In this document: positions 23,906 through 32,266 of the stretch, one piece after another
Layout of the letters: each line of letters starts with the position of its first letter
How positions within the stretch are numbered: position 1 is the stretch's first letter
Assembly (NCBI GenBank): GCA_016235555.1
Contig: JACRKC010000128.1
Location: 1-42,134 of the forward strand
DNA length: 42,134 nt
Source: Verrucomicrobiota bacterium
GTDB taxonomy: Bacteria; Verrucomicrobiota; Verrucomicrobiia; Opitutales; Opitutaceae
Reading direction: 5' to 3'
Program-made: the position numbers and the translations under genes
Notes under the pieces: generated by a model
The model's input: the letters and a program-made list of their open reading frames with translations, nothing else
The model's database searches: none
Told to the model about the DNA's origin: nothing

Positions 23906-26900
23906 ATGTCGTTTTACGCCGACCTCCACATCCACTCGAAGTATTCGCGCGCGACGAGCGGCGACCTCGACTTCTACCACCTCGCGCTGTGGGCGAAAAA
24001 GAAGGGCATCACGGTGGTCGGCACCGGCGATTTCACGCATCCCGCGTGGATGGCGGCGATCAAGGACGAGCTCGTGCCCGCCGAGCCCGGCCTCTTCCGC
24101 CTGCGCGACGATCTTGCGGCAGCGGTCAACGCCGAACTCGGCCCGTGCGCCGCGGCGGCCGCGCCGGTGCGCTTCCTGTTGGAGGTGGAGATTTCCACGA
24201 TCTACAAGCAGGGCGACAAGGTCCGCAAAGTGCACCACCTGCTCTACGCGCCTGACGTCGCGAGCGCCGAGCGCATGAACACGCGCCTCGCGCGCATCGG
24301 CAACATCGCGTCCGACGGTCGCCCCATCCTCGGTCTCAACTCGCGCGATCTGCTCGAAATCTGCCTCAGCGCGGGCGATCACTGCTTCCTCATCCCGGCG
24401 CACATCTGGACGCCGTGGTTCTCCGTGTTCGGCTCGAAGTCGGGTTTCGACAAATTCGAGGAGTGCTACGGCGATCTCTCGTCGCACATCTTCGCGTTGG
24501 AAACCGGCTTGTCGTCGGATCCGCCGATGAATTGGCGGCTCTCGCAGCTCGATCGATTCCGGCTGGTGTCGAATTCCGACGCGCACTCGCCGGGCAAGCT
24601 CGGGCGCGAGGCGTGCCGGTTCGATTGCGCTCTCGACTATTTCTCGCTGAAGCACGCGCTCGCGACCGGCGCGGGCTACGGCGGCACGGTGGAGTTTTTC
24701 CCCGAGGAGGGGAAATACCACATGGATGGGCACCGCGCGTGCAACTTCCGCTGCGAGCCGGCGGAGTCGCGCAAGCTCAACCACACCTGCCCGGTGTGCG
24801 GCGCGCCGCTCACCCTCGGTGTGCACTACCGCGTGCAGGAACTCGCCGACCGCGCGGAACCGAAGCCGCCGTCGACGGCCGCGCCTTTCCGCAGTCTCGT
24901 GCCGCTGCCCGAGGTGCTCGGCGAACTGCATCGGACCGGCGCGTCGAGCAAAGCGGTCGCCGTGAGCTACGAGCAGTTGGTGGCGCGCGTGGGCTCCGAG
25001 CTGGCGATCCTCGCCGATGCGCCGCTCGACCAAATCGGGCAGGTGGGGTCGCCGCTGCTGGTCGAGGCGATCCGGCGAATGCGCGCGGGCGAGGTGATGC
25101 GCGAGGGCGGTTTCGACGGCGAGTATGGCGTGATCCGCCTGTTCAAGCCGGACGAATTGGAAAGCACGAAGTCGGTCGGCGTGCTGTTCGATCTGCCCGA
25201 GGCGGCGAAGAGAGAAACGAAGAAGGTTGGAAGGAAGAAAACCGCAAAGAACGCAGAGAGCGCAAAGGACTTGGTGGCAGAAGCGGCTGGATTGGATCGA
25301 ATCGAGGAAGCCTCTGCGCTCTTTGCGATCTCTGCGGTTAATGAGCGTTTCCCCATTCTTGCTGGTCTCGATTCCGACCAGCGCGGTGCGGCGGAAATCG
25401 TAAGTGGCCCGTCGCTCATCATCGCCGGCCCTGGCACGGGGAAGACGCGGACGCTCACGCATCGGCTGGCGCACCTCGTGGCCGACCACGGCGTGGCGCC
25501 GGAAGCGTGCCTCGCGATCACATTCACGCGACGGGCGGCGGGAGAGATGCGCGAGCGGCTGGCGCACTTGCTGCCGGACGGGCGCGGTGCGCGGGTGCCG
25601 GTGACGACGTTTCACGCGCTCGGTCTCACGATCCTGCGCGAGCAGCAGGTGAGGCTCGGCCTCGGGGCGCCGTTGCGCGTGGCCGGCGAACGCGAGGTGA
25701 TCGCGCTGGCGCGGGATGTGCTCGGCGTGAGCTATGCCGAGGTGCGCCGCCTGCTGGCCGATCCGGACGAGCGGCCGGAGGTGTATGTCGCGGCGATGCG
25801 GAAGCGCGGACTCGTGGATTTCGACGACCTCATCGCGCTCACGCTCGATCTGCTCGGCCACGACGACGAGGTGGCGGCGGAATACCGTGCGCGCTGGCCG
25901 CATGTGTCGGTCGACGAATACCAGGATGTCGACGCGCGGCAGTATGCGCTGGTGAAGGTGCTGGCGGCGAACTGCGTAGCGGAAACCGTGAGGTTTTCGC
26001 GGCCGGGCGAAACGCTCACGCGTTCCGCTACGGGCTCCCTCTGCGCCATCGGCGATCCCGACCAGGCGATCTACGGGTTTCGCGGGACGGACGTGCGGTT
26101 CTTCCAGCAATTCCAGACCGACTGGCCCACCGCGCGCACGGTGCAGCTCACGCGCAACTACCGTTCGACCCGCACGGTGGTCGACGCCGCGCTCTCGGCC
26201 ATCGCGCCAAGCACGCTCGTGCGCGATCGCGTGTTGCGCGCGCAGAACGCCGATACGACGCGCCTCACGCTGCGCGAGTGTGCGACCGAGCGGGCGGAGG
26301 CGGAGTTTGTCGTCGCGGCCATCGAGCAGCTCGTGGGCGGGACGAGCCTCACGTCGTTCGACACGGGGCGGGCGGGCCCATTCGGCGAGCTCAGGGCCAG
26401 CGGCGGCGTGGGGCGCGGTTATGCGTTCAACGACTTCGCGATGCTCTACCGCACCGACGCGCAGACGCCGGCGCTCGTCGAGGCGCTGACGCGCTCGGGC
26501 ATCCCGTTTCAGAAACGCGCGCACTCGGCACTGGCGGAGCACCCGACGGTGCAGGCGCTGCTGGCCCAGATGAAGACGCTGCCCGCCGACGCGCCGTTGG
26601 CGGAGCGACTCGCGTCGGCGGCCGCCACGCTCGCGAAAGCGGAAAAGCCGGATGCGGAACTGCGCGCCATCGCCGACGGACTGCGGGCGCTCGCAGAAAA
26701 ACACGAGGCGAACATGGATGCGTTTGCGAGCGAACTCACGCTGGGGGTGGACGTGGATCTGCACGATCCGCGGGCCGAGCGGGTGTCGTTGCTCACGCTG
26801 CACGCGGCGAAGGGTCTCGAGTTTCGCGTGGTGTTTCTCGTCGGGTGCGAGGATGGGCTGCTGCCGCATCGTTTCAGTTTCGACGACGCCGAGGCGAACG

Positions 26901-27109
26901 TCGCGGAGGAGCGGCGGCTGTTTTTCGTCGGCCTGACGCGGGCGCGCGAACGGCTGCTGCTCACGCATGCGCGGCGCCGGCACTGGCAGGGCGAAGCGCG
27001 GGATCGCCGGCCCTCGCCGTTCCTGCGCGACATCCGCGAGGCGTTGCTTGAGCGGCAGAAAGACGAAGCCCCGCTCACGCCTCGCGCCCGACAGCTCGAT
27101 CTCCTTTGA
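23906..27109 (+). CDS. PHP/EndoQ-like nuclease, zinc ribbon and UvrD-type helicase fusion with two repeat-encoded inserts
   Basis: A 1067-residue protein from ATG 23906. Residues 1-270 are a PHP-type domain (ADLHIHSKYSRATSGDLDF, GTGDFTHPAW, SNSDAHSPGKLGREACRF) resembling endonuclease Q, which cuts DNA at deaminated bases. A zinc-ribbon-like CNFRC...CPVCGAPLTLG follows at about 280-310. The helicase has motif I GPGTGKTRT (about 507), II VDEYQDV (about 669), III GDPDQAIYGFRG (about 715), IV LTRNYRS, V TLHAAKGLEF and VI FVGLTRARERLL. Two stretches are encoded by palindromic repeats: residues about 445-478 (before motif I) and 690-711 (between II and III). Both keep the frame. Likely role: repair of deaminated or damaged DNA. 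Confidence 0.9.
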   Translation: MSFYADLHIHSKYSRATSGDLDFYHLALWAKKKGITVVGTGDFTHPAWMAAIKDELVPAEPGLFRLRDDLAAAVNAELGPCAAAAAPVRFLLEVEISTIYKQGDKVRKVHHLLYAPDVASAERMNTRLARIGNIASDGRPILGLNSRDLLEICLSAGDHCFLIPAHIWTPWFSVFGSKSGFDKFEECYGDLSSHIFALETGLSSDPPMNWRLSQLDRFRLVSNSDAHSPGKLGREACRFDCALDYFSLKHALATGAGYGGTVEFFPEEGKYHMDGHRACNFRCEPAESRKLNHTCPVCGAPLTLGVHYRVQELADRAEPKPPSTAAPFRSLVPLPEVLGELHRTGASSKAVAVSYEQLVARVGSELAILADAPLDQIGQVGSPLLVEAIRRMRAGEVMREGGFDGEYGVIRLFKPDELESTKSVGVLFDLPEAAKRETKKVGRKKTAKNAESAKDLVAEAAGLDRIEEASALFAISAVNERFPILAGLDSDQRGAAEIVSGPSLIIAGPGTGKTRTLTHRLAHLVADHGVAPEACLAITFTRRAAGEMRERLAHLLPDGRGARVPVTTFHALGLTILREQQVRLGLGAPLRVAGEREVIALARDVLGVSYAEVRRLLADPDERPEVYVAAMRKRGLVDFDDLIALTLDLLGHDDEVAAEYRARWPHVSVDEYQDVDARQYALVKVLAANCVAETVRFSRPGETLTRSATGSLCAIGDPDQAIYGFRGTDVRFFQQFQTDWPTARTVQLTRNYRSTRTVVDAALSAIAPSTLVRDRVLRAQNADTTRLTLRECATERAEAEFVVAAIEQLVGGTSLTSFDTGRAGPFGELRASGGVGRGYAFNDFAMLYRTDAQTPALVEALTRSGIPFQKRAHSALAEHPTVQALLAQMKTLPADAPLAERLASAAATLAKAEKPDAELRAIADGLRALAEKHEANMDAFASELTLGVDVDLHDPRAERVSLLTLHAAKGLEFRVVFLVGCEDGLLPHRFSFDDAEANVAEERRLFFVGLTRARERLLLTHARRRHWQGEARDRRPSPFLRDIREALLERQKDEAPLTPRARQLDLL
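25239..25340. repeat. Palindromic repeat inside the helicase gene, in frame (insert 1)
   Basis: Left arm ACCGCAAAGAACGCAGAGAG-like from 25241; right arm CTCTGCGCTCTTTGCGATCT-like from 25312 to the closing GCGGTTA. This AACCGCAAAGA... design is a common intergenic repeat type in many bacteria. It encodes about 34 residues containing KKTAKNAESAKDL and EEASALFAISAVNE, just before the Walker A region. Confidence 0.8.
25973..26038. repeat. Palindromic repeat inside the helicase gene, in frame (insert 2)
   Basis: GTAGCGGAAACCGTGAGG... (25976 onward) pairs with ...TCACGCGTTCCGCTAC (ending 26031). The left 23 bases are identical to 14728-14750. The 66-bp segment adds 22 residues (CVAETVRFSRPGETLTRSAT plus GS) between LAAN and LCAIGDPDQ, which are normally contiguous in this helicase class. 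Confidence 0.85.
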
Positions 27110-27200
27110 GAACCACCAATGGACACGAATTAACACGAATGAAATCAGCCCGCCGCACGGCACTTCGAGTGCATGCATGTCGATTCGTGGTCTGCCGAGT
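27110..27200. repeat. Partial palindromic repeat between helicase and quinoprotein genes
   Basis: Left half GAACCACCAATGGACACGAA... with a second ACACGAAT, right half ATTCGTGGT near 27183-27191. The ACCACxAATGGACACGAAT type is common between genes of many bacteria. It forms the leader of the next gene. Confidence 0.65.
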
Positions 27201-27215
27201 TTTTGCGAATATCCC

Positions 27216-29330
27216 ATGAAGTCATGCTTTCTCCTTAACCTGTTCGTGAGTTCCTCGATCGCTGCCGTGTCCCTCGCCGCCGATCGCGACTGGGGCACGT
27301 ATCTCGGCGATGCGGGCGCGACGCATTTTTCGACACTGAAGTCGATCAACACGGCGAACGTGAAGCAGCTTGTGCGCGCCTGGGAGTTTCGCACGGGTGA
27401 CCTGCCGCCGGGCAACCGTTCGCAGATCCAGTGCAACCCGCTCGTGATCGATGGCGTGCTGTATGGCACGACGCCGGCGCTGTCGCTCGTCGCGGTCGAT
27501 GCGGCGACGGGCCGCGAACGGTGGCGCTTCAAACCGGCCAACGAGTCCGGCGCGCGTGTGCCGCAAGGCATCAACCGCGGGCTGGCGTGGTGGAGCGAGG
27601 GGGACGAGAAGCGACTGCTGTTCGGCGCCGGGCGTTTCCTGCATGCCATCGATCCCGCGACGGGGAAACTCATCCCGACGTTCGGCGCCGAGGGGAAAAT
27701 CGACCTGCTGGATGAACTCGACTGCGATGCCTCCGGGTTCGCGCTCGCCGCGACCACGCCGGGCGCCGTTTATCGCGATCTCATCATCATGCCGATGCGG
27801 CTCGCGGAGAATCTGCCGGCGGCGCCGGGACACATCCGCGCGTTCGATGTGCGCACCGGCCAGCGGCGCTGGATTTTCCATACGATCCCGCACCCGGGCG
27901 AGTTCGGCTACGAAACGTGGCCGGAGGACGCGTGGCAGAAATCCGGCGCGGCCAACTGCTGGGCCGGACTGGTGATCGATCATGCGCGGGGGATCGCGTT
28001 CGTGCCGACGGGCTCCGCGGCGTTCGATTTCTGGGGCGGCGATCGCGGGGGCGATAATCTCTTCGCGAACTGCCTCATTGCGCTCGATGCCGGCACCGGG
28101 AAGCGCAAGTGGCACTTCCAGTTTACGCATCACGATATGTGGGACCGCGATTTGCCGTCGCCACCGGTGCTCTGCGAAGTCACGCGCGGCGGGAAAAAGA
28201 TCGCGGCGGTCGCGCAGGTGACGAAGTCGGGACACGTGTGGGTATTCGACCGCGAAACGGGCGAATCGCTTTTCCCGTGGAGCGAAGTGCCGGTGCCACC
28301 GTCGAGGCTCCAAGGGGAGGTCGCAGCGAAGACGCAGCCGATGCCGCAAAAGCCCGCGCCGTTTGCGCGGCAGGTGTTCACCGAGGAGGAGGCGACGGAC
28401 CGCACGCCGGCGGCGCGCGCGGCGGTGTTGCAGCGGTTGCGCGAGGTCACCCCGCACCGTCCGTGGGATCCACCGAGCGAGCGCGGCGGCGTCATTTTGC
28501 CGGGCTTCGACGGCGGCGCAGAGTGGGGCGGGCCGGCGGTCGACCCGCGCGGCGTGCTCTACGTGAACGGCAACGAAATGGCGTGGATTCTCCAGATGGT
28601 GCCGACGGCGGTGTTTGGGTCGGGGCCGAAGGCACTCTACGCGCAACTGTGCATCGGCTGCCACGGCCTGAACCGCGAGGGTAACGCCGCGGCGAACATC
28701 CCCAGTCTGCAGCAGATCGGCATCAAGCTGAAGCCGGAAGAGATCGCGGCGCAGATCCGCACGGGCAAGGGCATGATGCCGTCGTTCAATTTCCTCCCGG
28801 CCGCGGTGCGCGATGCGCTGGTGCGTTTTCTGATTTCACCCGACGCGGACGATCCGAGAAATGCGCGCGAGCTCATCGCCACCGGCCCGGTGAAGGGCGG
28901 CGGCAGCCCCTACGTGACGACCGGCTATAACCGCTTCCTCGACCCGGATGGCTACCCGGCGTTGCGTCCGCCGTGGGGCACGCTCAACGCCCTCGACCTC
29001 AATACCGGTGAGTATTTGTGGAAACGCCCGCTCGGTGAACTGCCGGAGTTGACGGCGCAGGGCATCCCGCCCACGGGCACGGAAAACTACGGCGGGCCGG
29101 TCGTGACCGCGGGTGGCGTGATCTTCATCGCGGCGACGAAGGATGAAAAATTCCGCGCGTTTTCCGCGGCGACGGGCGAGTTGCTGTGGGAAACCTCGCT
29201 GCCCGCCGCCGGCTACGCGACGCCCGCGACCTACGAGGTCGGCGGCAAGCAATACGTCGTGATCGCGTGTGGCGGCGGGAAAATCGGCACGAAATCGGGC
29301 GAGAGCTACGTGGCGTTTGCGCTGCCGTAG
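27216..29330 (+). CDS. PQQ-dependent quinoprotein dehydrogenase with cytochrome c motif
   Basis: A 704-residue exported enzyme from ATG 27216 (signal LLNLFVSSSIAAVSLAA). Repeated beta-propeller blades of the quinoprotein type are visible (TGRERWRFKPAN, TGKLIPTFG, TGQRRWIFHT, TGKRKWHFQFTHHDMWDRDLPSPP, TGEYLWKRPLG, TGELLWETSLPAAGYATPATYEVGGKQYVVIACGGG). A CIGCHG haem-binding motif at about residues 478-483 marks an inserted cytochrome c domain. The enzyme probably oxidises a sugar or alcohol in the periplasm and passes electrons to the haem and then to the respiratory chain. The length fits membrane glucose dehydrogenase-like proteins without the N-terminal membrane domain. PQQ synthesis genes are not here. 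Confidence 0.9.
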   Translation: MKSCFLLNLFVSSSIAAVSLAADRDWGTYLGDAGATHFSTLKSINTANVKQLVRAWEFRTGDLPPGNRSQIQCNPLVIDGVLYGTTPALSLVAVDAATGRERWRFKPANESGARVPQGINRGLAWWSEGDEKRLLFGAGRFLHAIDPATGKLIPTFGAEGKIDLLDELDCDASGFALAATTPGAVYRDLIIMPMRLAENLPAAPGHIRAFDVRTGQRRWIFHTIPHPGEFGYETWPEDAWQKSGAANCWAGLVIDHARGIAFVPTGSAAFDFWGGDRGGDNLFANCLIALDAGTGKRKWHFQFTHHDMWDRDLPSPPVLCEVTRGGKKIAAVAQVTKSGHVWVFDRETGESLFPWSEVPVPPSRLQGEVAAKTQPMPQKPAPFARQVFTEEEATDRTPAARAAVLQRLREVTPHRPWDPPSERGGVILPGFDGGAEWGGPAVDPRGVLYVNGNEMAWILQMVPTAVFGSGPKALYAQLCIGCHGLNREGNAAANIPSLQQIGIKLKPEEIAAQIRTGKGMMPSFNFLPAAVRDALVRFLISPDADDPRNARELIATGPVKGGGSPYVTTGYNRFLDPDGYPALRPPWGTLNALDLNTGEYLWKRPLGELPELTAQGIPPTGTENYGGPVVTAGGVIFIAATKDEKFRAFSAATGELLWETSLPAAGYATPATYEVGGKQYVVIACGGGKIGTKSGESYVAFALP

Positions 29331-29706
29331 CCGTAACGATACAAAAAGCAGGCCACCACGAAACACACCAAATACACGAAAGGGAAGGCCTTCGGCGGCA
29401 AACCGGCCGATCAAATGTGCGCACCGTTCAGTGCTGAGTTTGGTCAGCCGTGGGCTTGTCCCACTTTTCTCCTTTCGTGTGTTTTGTGTGTTTCGTGGTG
29501 AAATCCGACTGAATTCTTCCGGCTTAGGGCGCGCGAAATCGGAATCAGGGAGTCACGTGTAGCCGCCGACGCTTCGGCAGGCTCAGCGCAGGCAGTGAGG
29601 AGGCCGGCCGGTGTTTGTCATTTAATAGATGACAAATCCGTTCGGGCATTTTGCCGCGCCGGCCTCGTCACCTCGGTCGCTACGCCGTTCGAATGCGACG
29701 TTCCGA
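29331..29706. repeat. Non-coding stretch with CCACGAAACACAC palindrome
   Basis: Left arm CCACCACGAAACACACC... (29353 onward) and right arm ...GTGTGTTTCGTGGTG (ending about 29500), 150 bp overall. This is another common intergenic repeat design. It follows the quinoprotein gene and faces the convergent transglutaminase-like gene. Between 29510 and 29706 I see only a short AT-rich patch (TTTAATAGATGACAAAT) and no gene. Confidence 0.7.
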
Positions 29707-30351
29707 TTACGATGGCAGGCGCAGCAGCGCGTGGCCGGCGCGGAGGTGGTAGAGGTTGGCGAAGGCGTGCGATTGGAGTTGATGATCGATGGCGGCGGCC
29801 GGGAGGTAGTGCACGCGCGCCTGCGTGAGCGGGAGCAGCATGGCGTCGCACGGGCGGGCGCAGCCTTCGAGCAACCACCCCTGCGTGCCGTCATGCACGT
29901 GCACCCACGCGTGATTCACGGCGCTGCGGTAGTCGGCGGGTGCGGCGAGGCCGAGGACGAACTCGGCGGCGAATCCCAGTTCGGTGAGTTTGCGCCAGGC
30001 CCAGAGCGCGTGGTCCTCGCAGTCGCCGAGGCGGCTGGCCTCGAATTCGAGCGGATGCATCCAACGGTCGCGTCCGTCGCCGCGCATTTCATCGGGACAA
30101 TAACGACAGCCGGCGAGCCAGGCGCACACCTCGGCCAAGGAGGCGACGCGGACCGCACTCGGGCCGGAAAAGATCGTGCGCCAGTCGGCGGGGGCGGCCG
30201 GCCATTTGCGCCAGTTGACCGGGGTGCAGACGCGGGCCCACGGATCAGACGGCGGCGCGAGGGTGAAACGCCAGCGGCGCAGGCGTGCGCGCCACGTGGG
30301 GAGGGGGCGATCGGTCGCGAATGCGGCGGGCACGGCGGAGGCCTCGGGCAC
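29707..30351 (-). CDS. Transglutaminase-like cysteine protease-fold protein
   Basis: A 214-residue protein without a signal peptide. The catalytic triad of the transglutaminase-like superfamily is visible: C111 in LGDCEDHALWAWRKL, H147 in NHAWVHVHDG, and D154. The spacing is as in bacterial transglutaminase-like cysteine peptidases. The start lies 3 bases after the stop of the membrane hydrolase gene, so the two are one operon. The substrate is unknown. Confidence 0.82.
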   Translation of the reverse strand: MPEASAVPAAFATDRPLPTWRARLRRWRFTLAPPSDPWARVCTPVNWRKWPAAPADWRTIFSGPSAVRVASLAEVCAWLAGCRYCPDEMRGDGRDRWMHPLEFEASRLGDCEDHALWAWRKLTELGFAAEFVLGLAAPADYRSAVNHAWVHVHDGTQGWLLEGCARPCDAMLLPLTQARVHYLPAAAIDHQLQSHAFANLYHLRAGHALLRLPS

Positions 30352-30354
30352 CGG

Positions 30355-32223
30355 CTACAGGGGGAGGTAGCAGACCGTGTTGGAGAGCAAAATCATGATG
30401 AAGACGAGGCAGGTCGTCATCGGCCCGAGGTAGATCCGGCCGGTCATCCGGAAGAAAAAGCGGTTGAAATAGGGGAGCACGAACATCATCGGCACGACGG
30501 CGAAGAGGAGGTTCACGTAGAGCCAGTTATCAGTCCAACGCACGGTGCCGGTCGTGGCGAACGTGCCGTATTGGACGACGATGATGAAGAGGAGGCCGAG
30601 TGAATTGCCGAGGCCGGCGAGCAGCAGGCTGCGCCACTCAGGGTGGCCGGCGAAGCGCATCGCGGCGTTCACGCGGACGGAGTTCGAGAGGAAAAACACG
30701 AAGAACATCGGCGCATACATCGGGATCAACCACAGCAGCGCAGGCTGGAAGACGCGCACGCCCACAAAGAGAAAACGGTAGTCGACGTGAAAGAGCGCGT
30801 AGACGACGAAGAGCTGGAGGTAGAACGCGGACCACAGGACGGCGGCGAGGAGGGCGGTGCGCCGGAGTTCGCGCGCGCTCGTCGACGCGACCGAATCGCC
30901 CGGGGCGGTGGTGGTCGCGTGGCCGTTGAGTTTGCGGCCGAGGAAGAACAGCGCGAAGCCGATGAGGCCGTTGCAGAACGCCCAAAGCACGACGGCGTTG
31001 TTCATGCGCTGCGGAAAAAACCAGGTGGCCTCGCGGCCGGCCGCCTCGGCGAAGAGTTTCTGCGAGAGTTCGGCGAGCGGGATGTAGGTGAAGCACGCGA
31101 TGAGGGCGCCGGTGAGAAACAACGTCCAGAAGATGAGGCGGCCGCGGCCCGACGGGGCGGGCGGGGCGTCGGGCACGGGATGCACCAGCGGGTGAAAATA
31201 GGAGACGTGCGCGAGAATCAGCCGGGCGAGCGGCACGAGCGAAACGAACGCGGCGACGAGCGCGCACAGCGAGAGGATTTCCTTCCAATACCACACCTGG
31301 TCGGCGGCGGGCAGCGTCGCTTCGAGGCCGAAGATCTTTTGGAAAAACGCGACCTGGTGCGCGACGTCGGCCGGGCTGTAGGGCTGGAACGGATGGAGCA
31401 TCGGTTCGTTGTGGACGACGCGGAGTGTGCGCGTGGCGAGATCGCCGTAGAACCGGCCGATTTCGACGGCGTCGATTTTGGCGGCGGCGGGCAGCCCCGA
31501 GTTGACGAAGCGCAGGGCCTCGGGGGCGCGGCGCATGTCGCCGTTTTTGAGTTCGTTGCGGTAGGCGCCCTCGTCGTGCCGGGCGTAGCTCATGCCGAGG
31601 TTGGAGCGCACGGAGCGCAGCACGCGCTCGGTGTTGGTGAGGACGTAGCCCGACACGAAGGCGGAGTGGACTTTGCTGGGAGACTTCGTCCTGGCCGCTT
31701 CGGCGCCGAAATACGACGCGGCCTGGAGGGCGGCGTTGCCACCGGCGGAGTGGCCGGCGACGGCGATGCGGGATTTGTCGATGTAGTTGAGGTTGCCGGT
31801 GGAGGCGGCGTAGTCGACGACGGCGAAGGCGCCGTAGCCCTCGTTGGTGGCGGAGCGGGGATTGAGCGAGGAACTCGAGGAGCCTTGCGCGTAGGGATCG
31901 ATGACGATCGCGACGATGCCGCGGCGGGCGAGCTCGATGGGCAGGTCGAGGTGCGTCTCCTTCGAGCGCTGAAAACCGGGCACGACGACGACGAGCGGCG
32001 CGGGCGATTCCGGCGTGGCGGTGCGCGGGCGGTAGAGATCGGCGGTGAGCCACTGGCCGTTGTGCGTGGGCAGCGTGAGGCCGGTCACGCGCACGCGACC
32101 GCCGGAAGTTTGCACGCGTGAGGCCAGAAAGCTCGCGAGCAAGATGACAGTGACGCAGATGGCGAGCAGCCGCTTGGCGAAGGTGAGGCGCGGATCGGAG
32201 CCGGGTGGGGCGATGGCGGACAT
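30355..32223 (-). CDS. Alpha/beta hydrolase fused to a polytopic membrane domain
   Basis: A 622-residue protein. One N-terminal transmembrane segment (about 17-35) is followed by an alpha/beta hydrolase domain: VVVVPGFQRSKETH (oxyanion side), the nucleophile elbow GHSAGG at 157-162 with S159, and a late HNEPMLHPFQPYSP that may hold the catalytic His. From residue 310 to the end there are eight or nine transmembrane helices with polar loops. The last helices resemble a small-molecule acyltransferase or permease, but I cannot assign them. The hydrolase is probably outside the membrane (inferred). It is followed by the transglutaminase-like gene. Confidence 0.75.
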   Translation of the reverse strand: MSAIAPPGSDPRLTFAKRLLAICVTVILLASFLASRVQTSGGRVRVTGLTLPTHNGQWLTADLYRPRTATPESPAPLVVVVPGFQRSKETHLDLPIELARRGIVAIVIDPYAQGSSSSSLNPRSATNEGYGAFAVVDYAASTGNLNYIDKSRIAVAGHSAGGNAALQAASYFGAEAARTKSPSKVHSAFVSGYVLTNTERVLRSVRSNLGMSYARHDEGAYRNELKNGDMRRAPEALRFVNSGLPAAAKIDAVEIGRFYGDLATRTLRVVHNEPMLHPFQPYSPADVAHQVAFFQKIFGLEATLPAADQVWYWKEILSLCALVAAFVSLVPLARLILAHVSYFHPLVHPVPDAPPAPSGRGRLIFWTLFLTGALIACFTYIPLAELSQKLFAEAAGREATWFFPQRMNNAVVLWAFCNGLIGFALFFLGRKLNGHATTTAPGDSVASTSARELRRTALLAAVLWSAFYLQLFVVYALFHVDYRFLFVGVRVFQPALLWLIPMYAPMFFVFFLSNSVRVNAAMRFAGHPEWRSLLLAGLGNSLGLLFIIVVQYGTFATTGTVRWTDNWLYVNLLFAVVPMMFVLPYFNRFFFRMTGRIYLGPMTTCLVFIMILLSNTVCYLPL

Positions 32224-32266
32224 AGACGCGGGGATGGGGCGACGATGCGGCGGGCGGCGGACCGGC

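Noticed and set aside
23543-27757. Minus-strand open frame of about 1400 codons rich in Arg and His
   Set aside because: It is antisense to the helicase, whose motifs I-VI are all present on the plus strand.
30643-32121. Plus-strand open frame opposite the membrane hydrolase
   Set aside because: A low-complexity Glu/Gly/Arg product without motifs; the opposite strand encodes hydrolase motifs and transmembrane helices.
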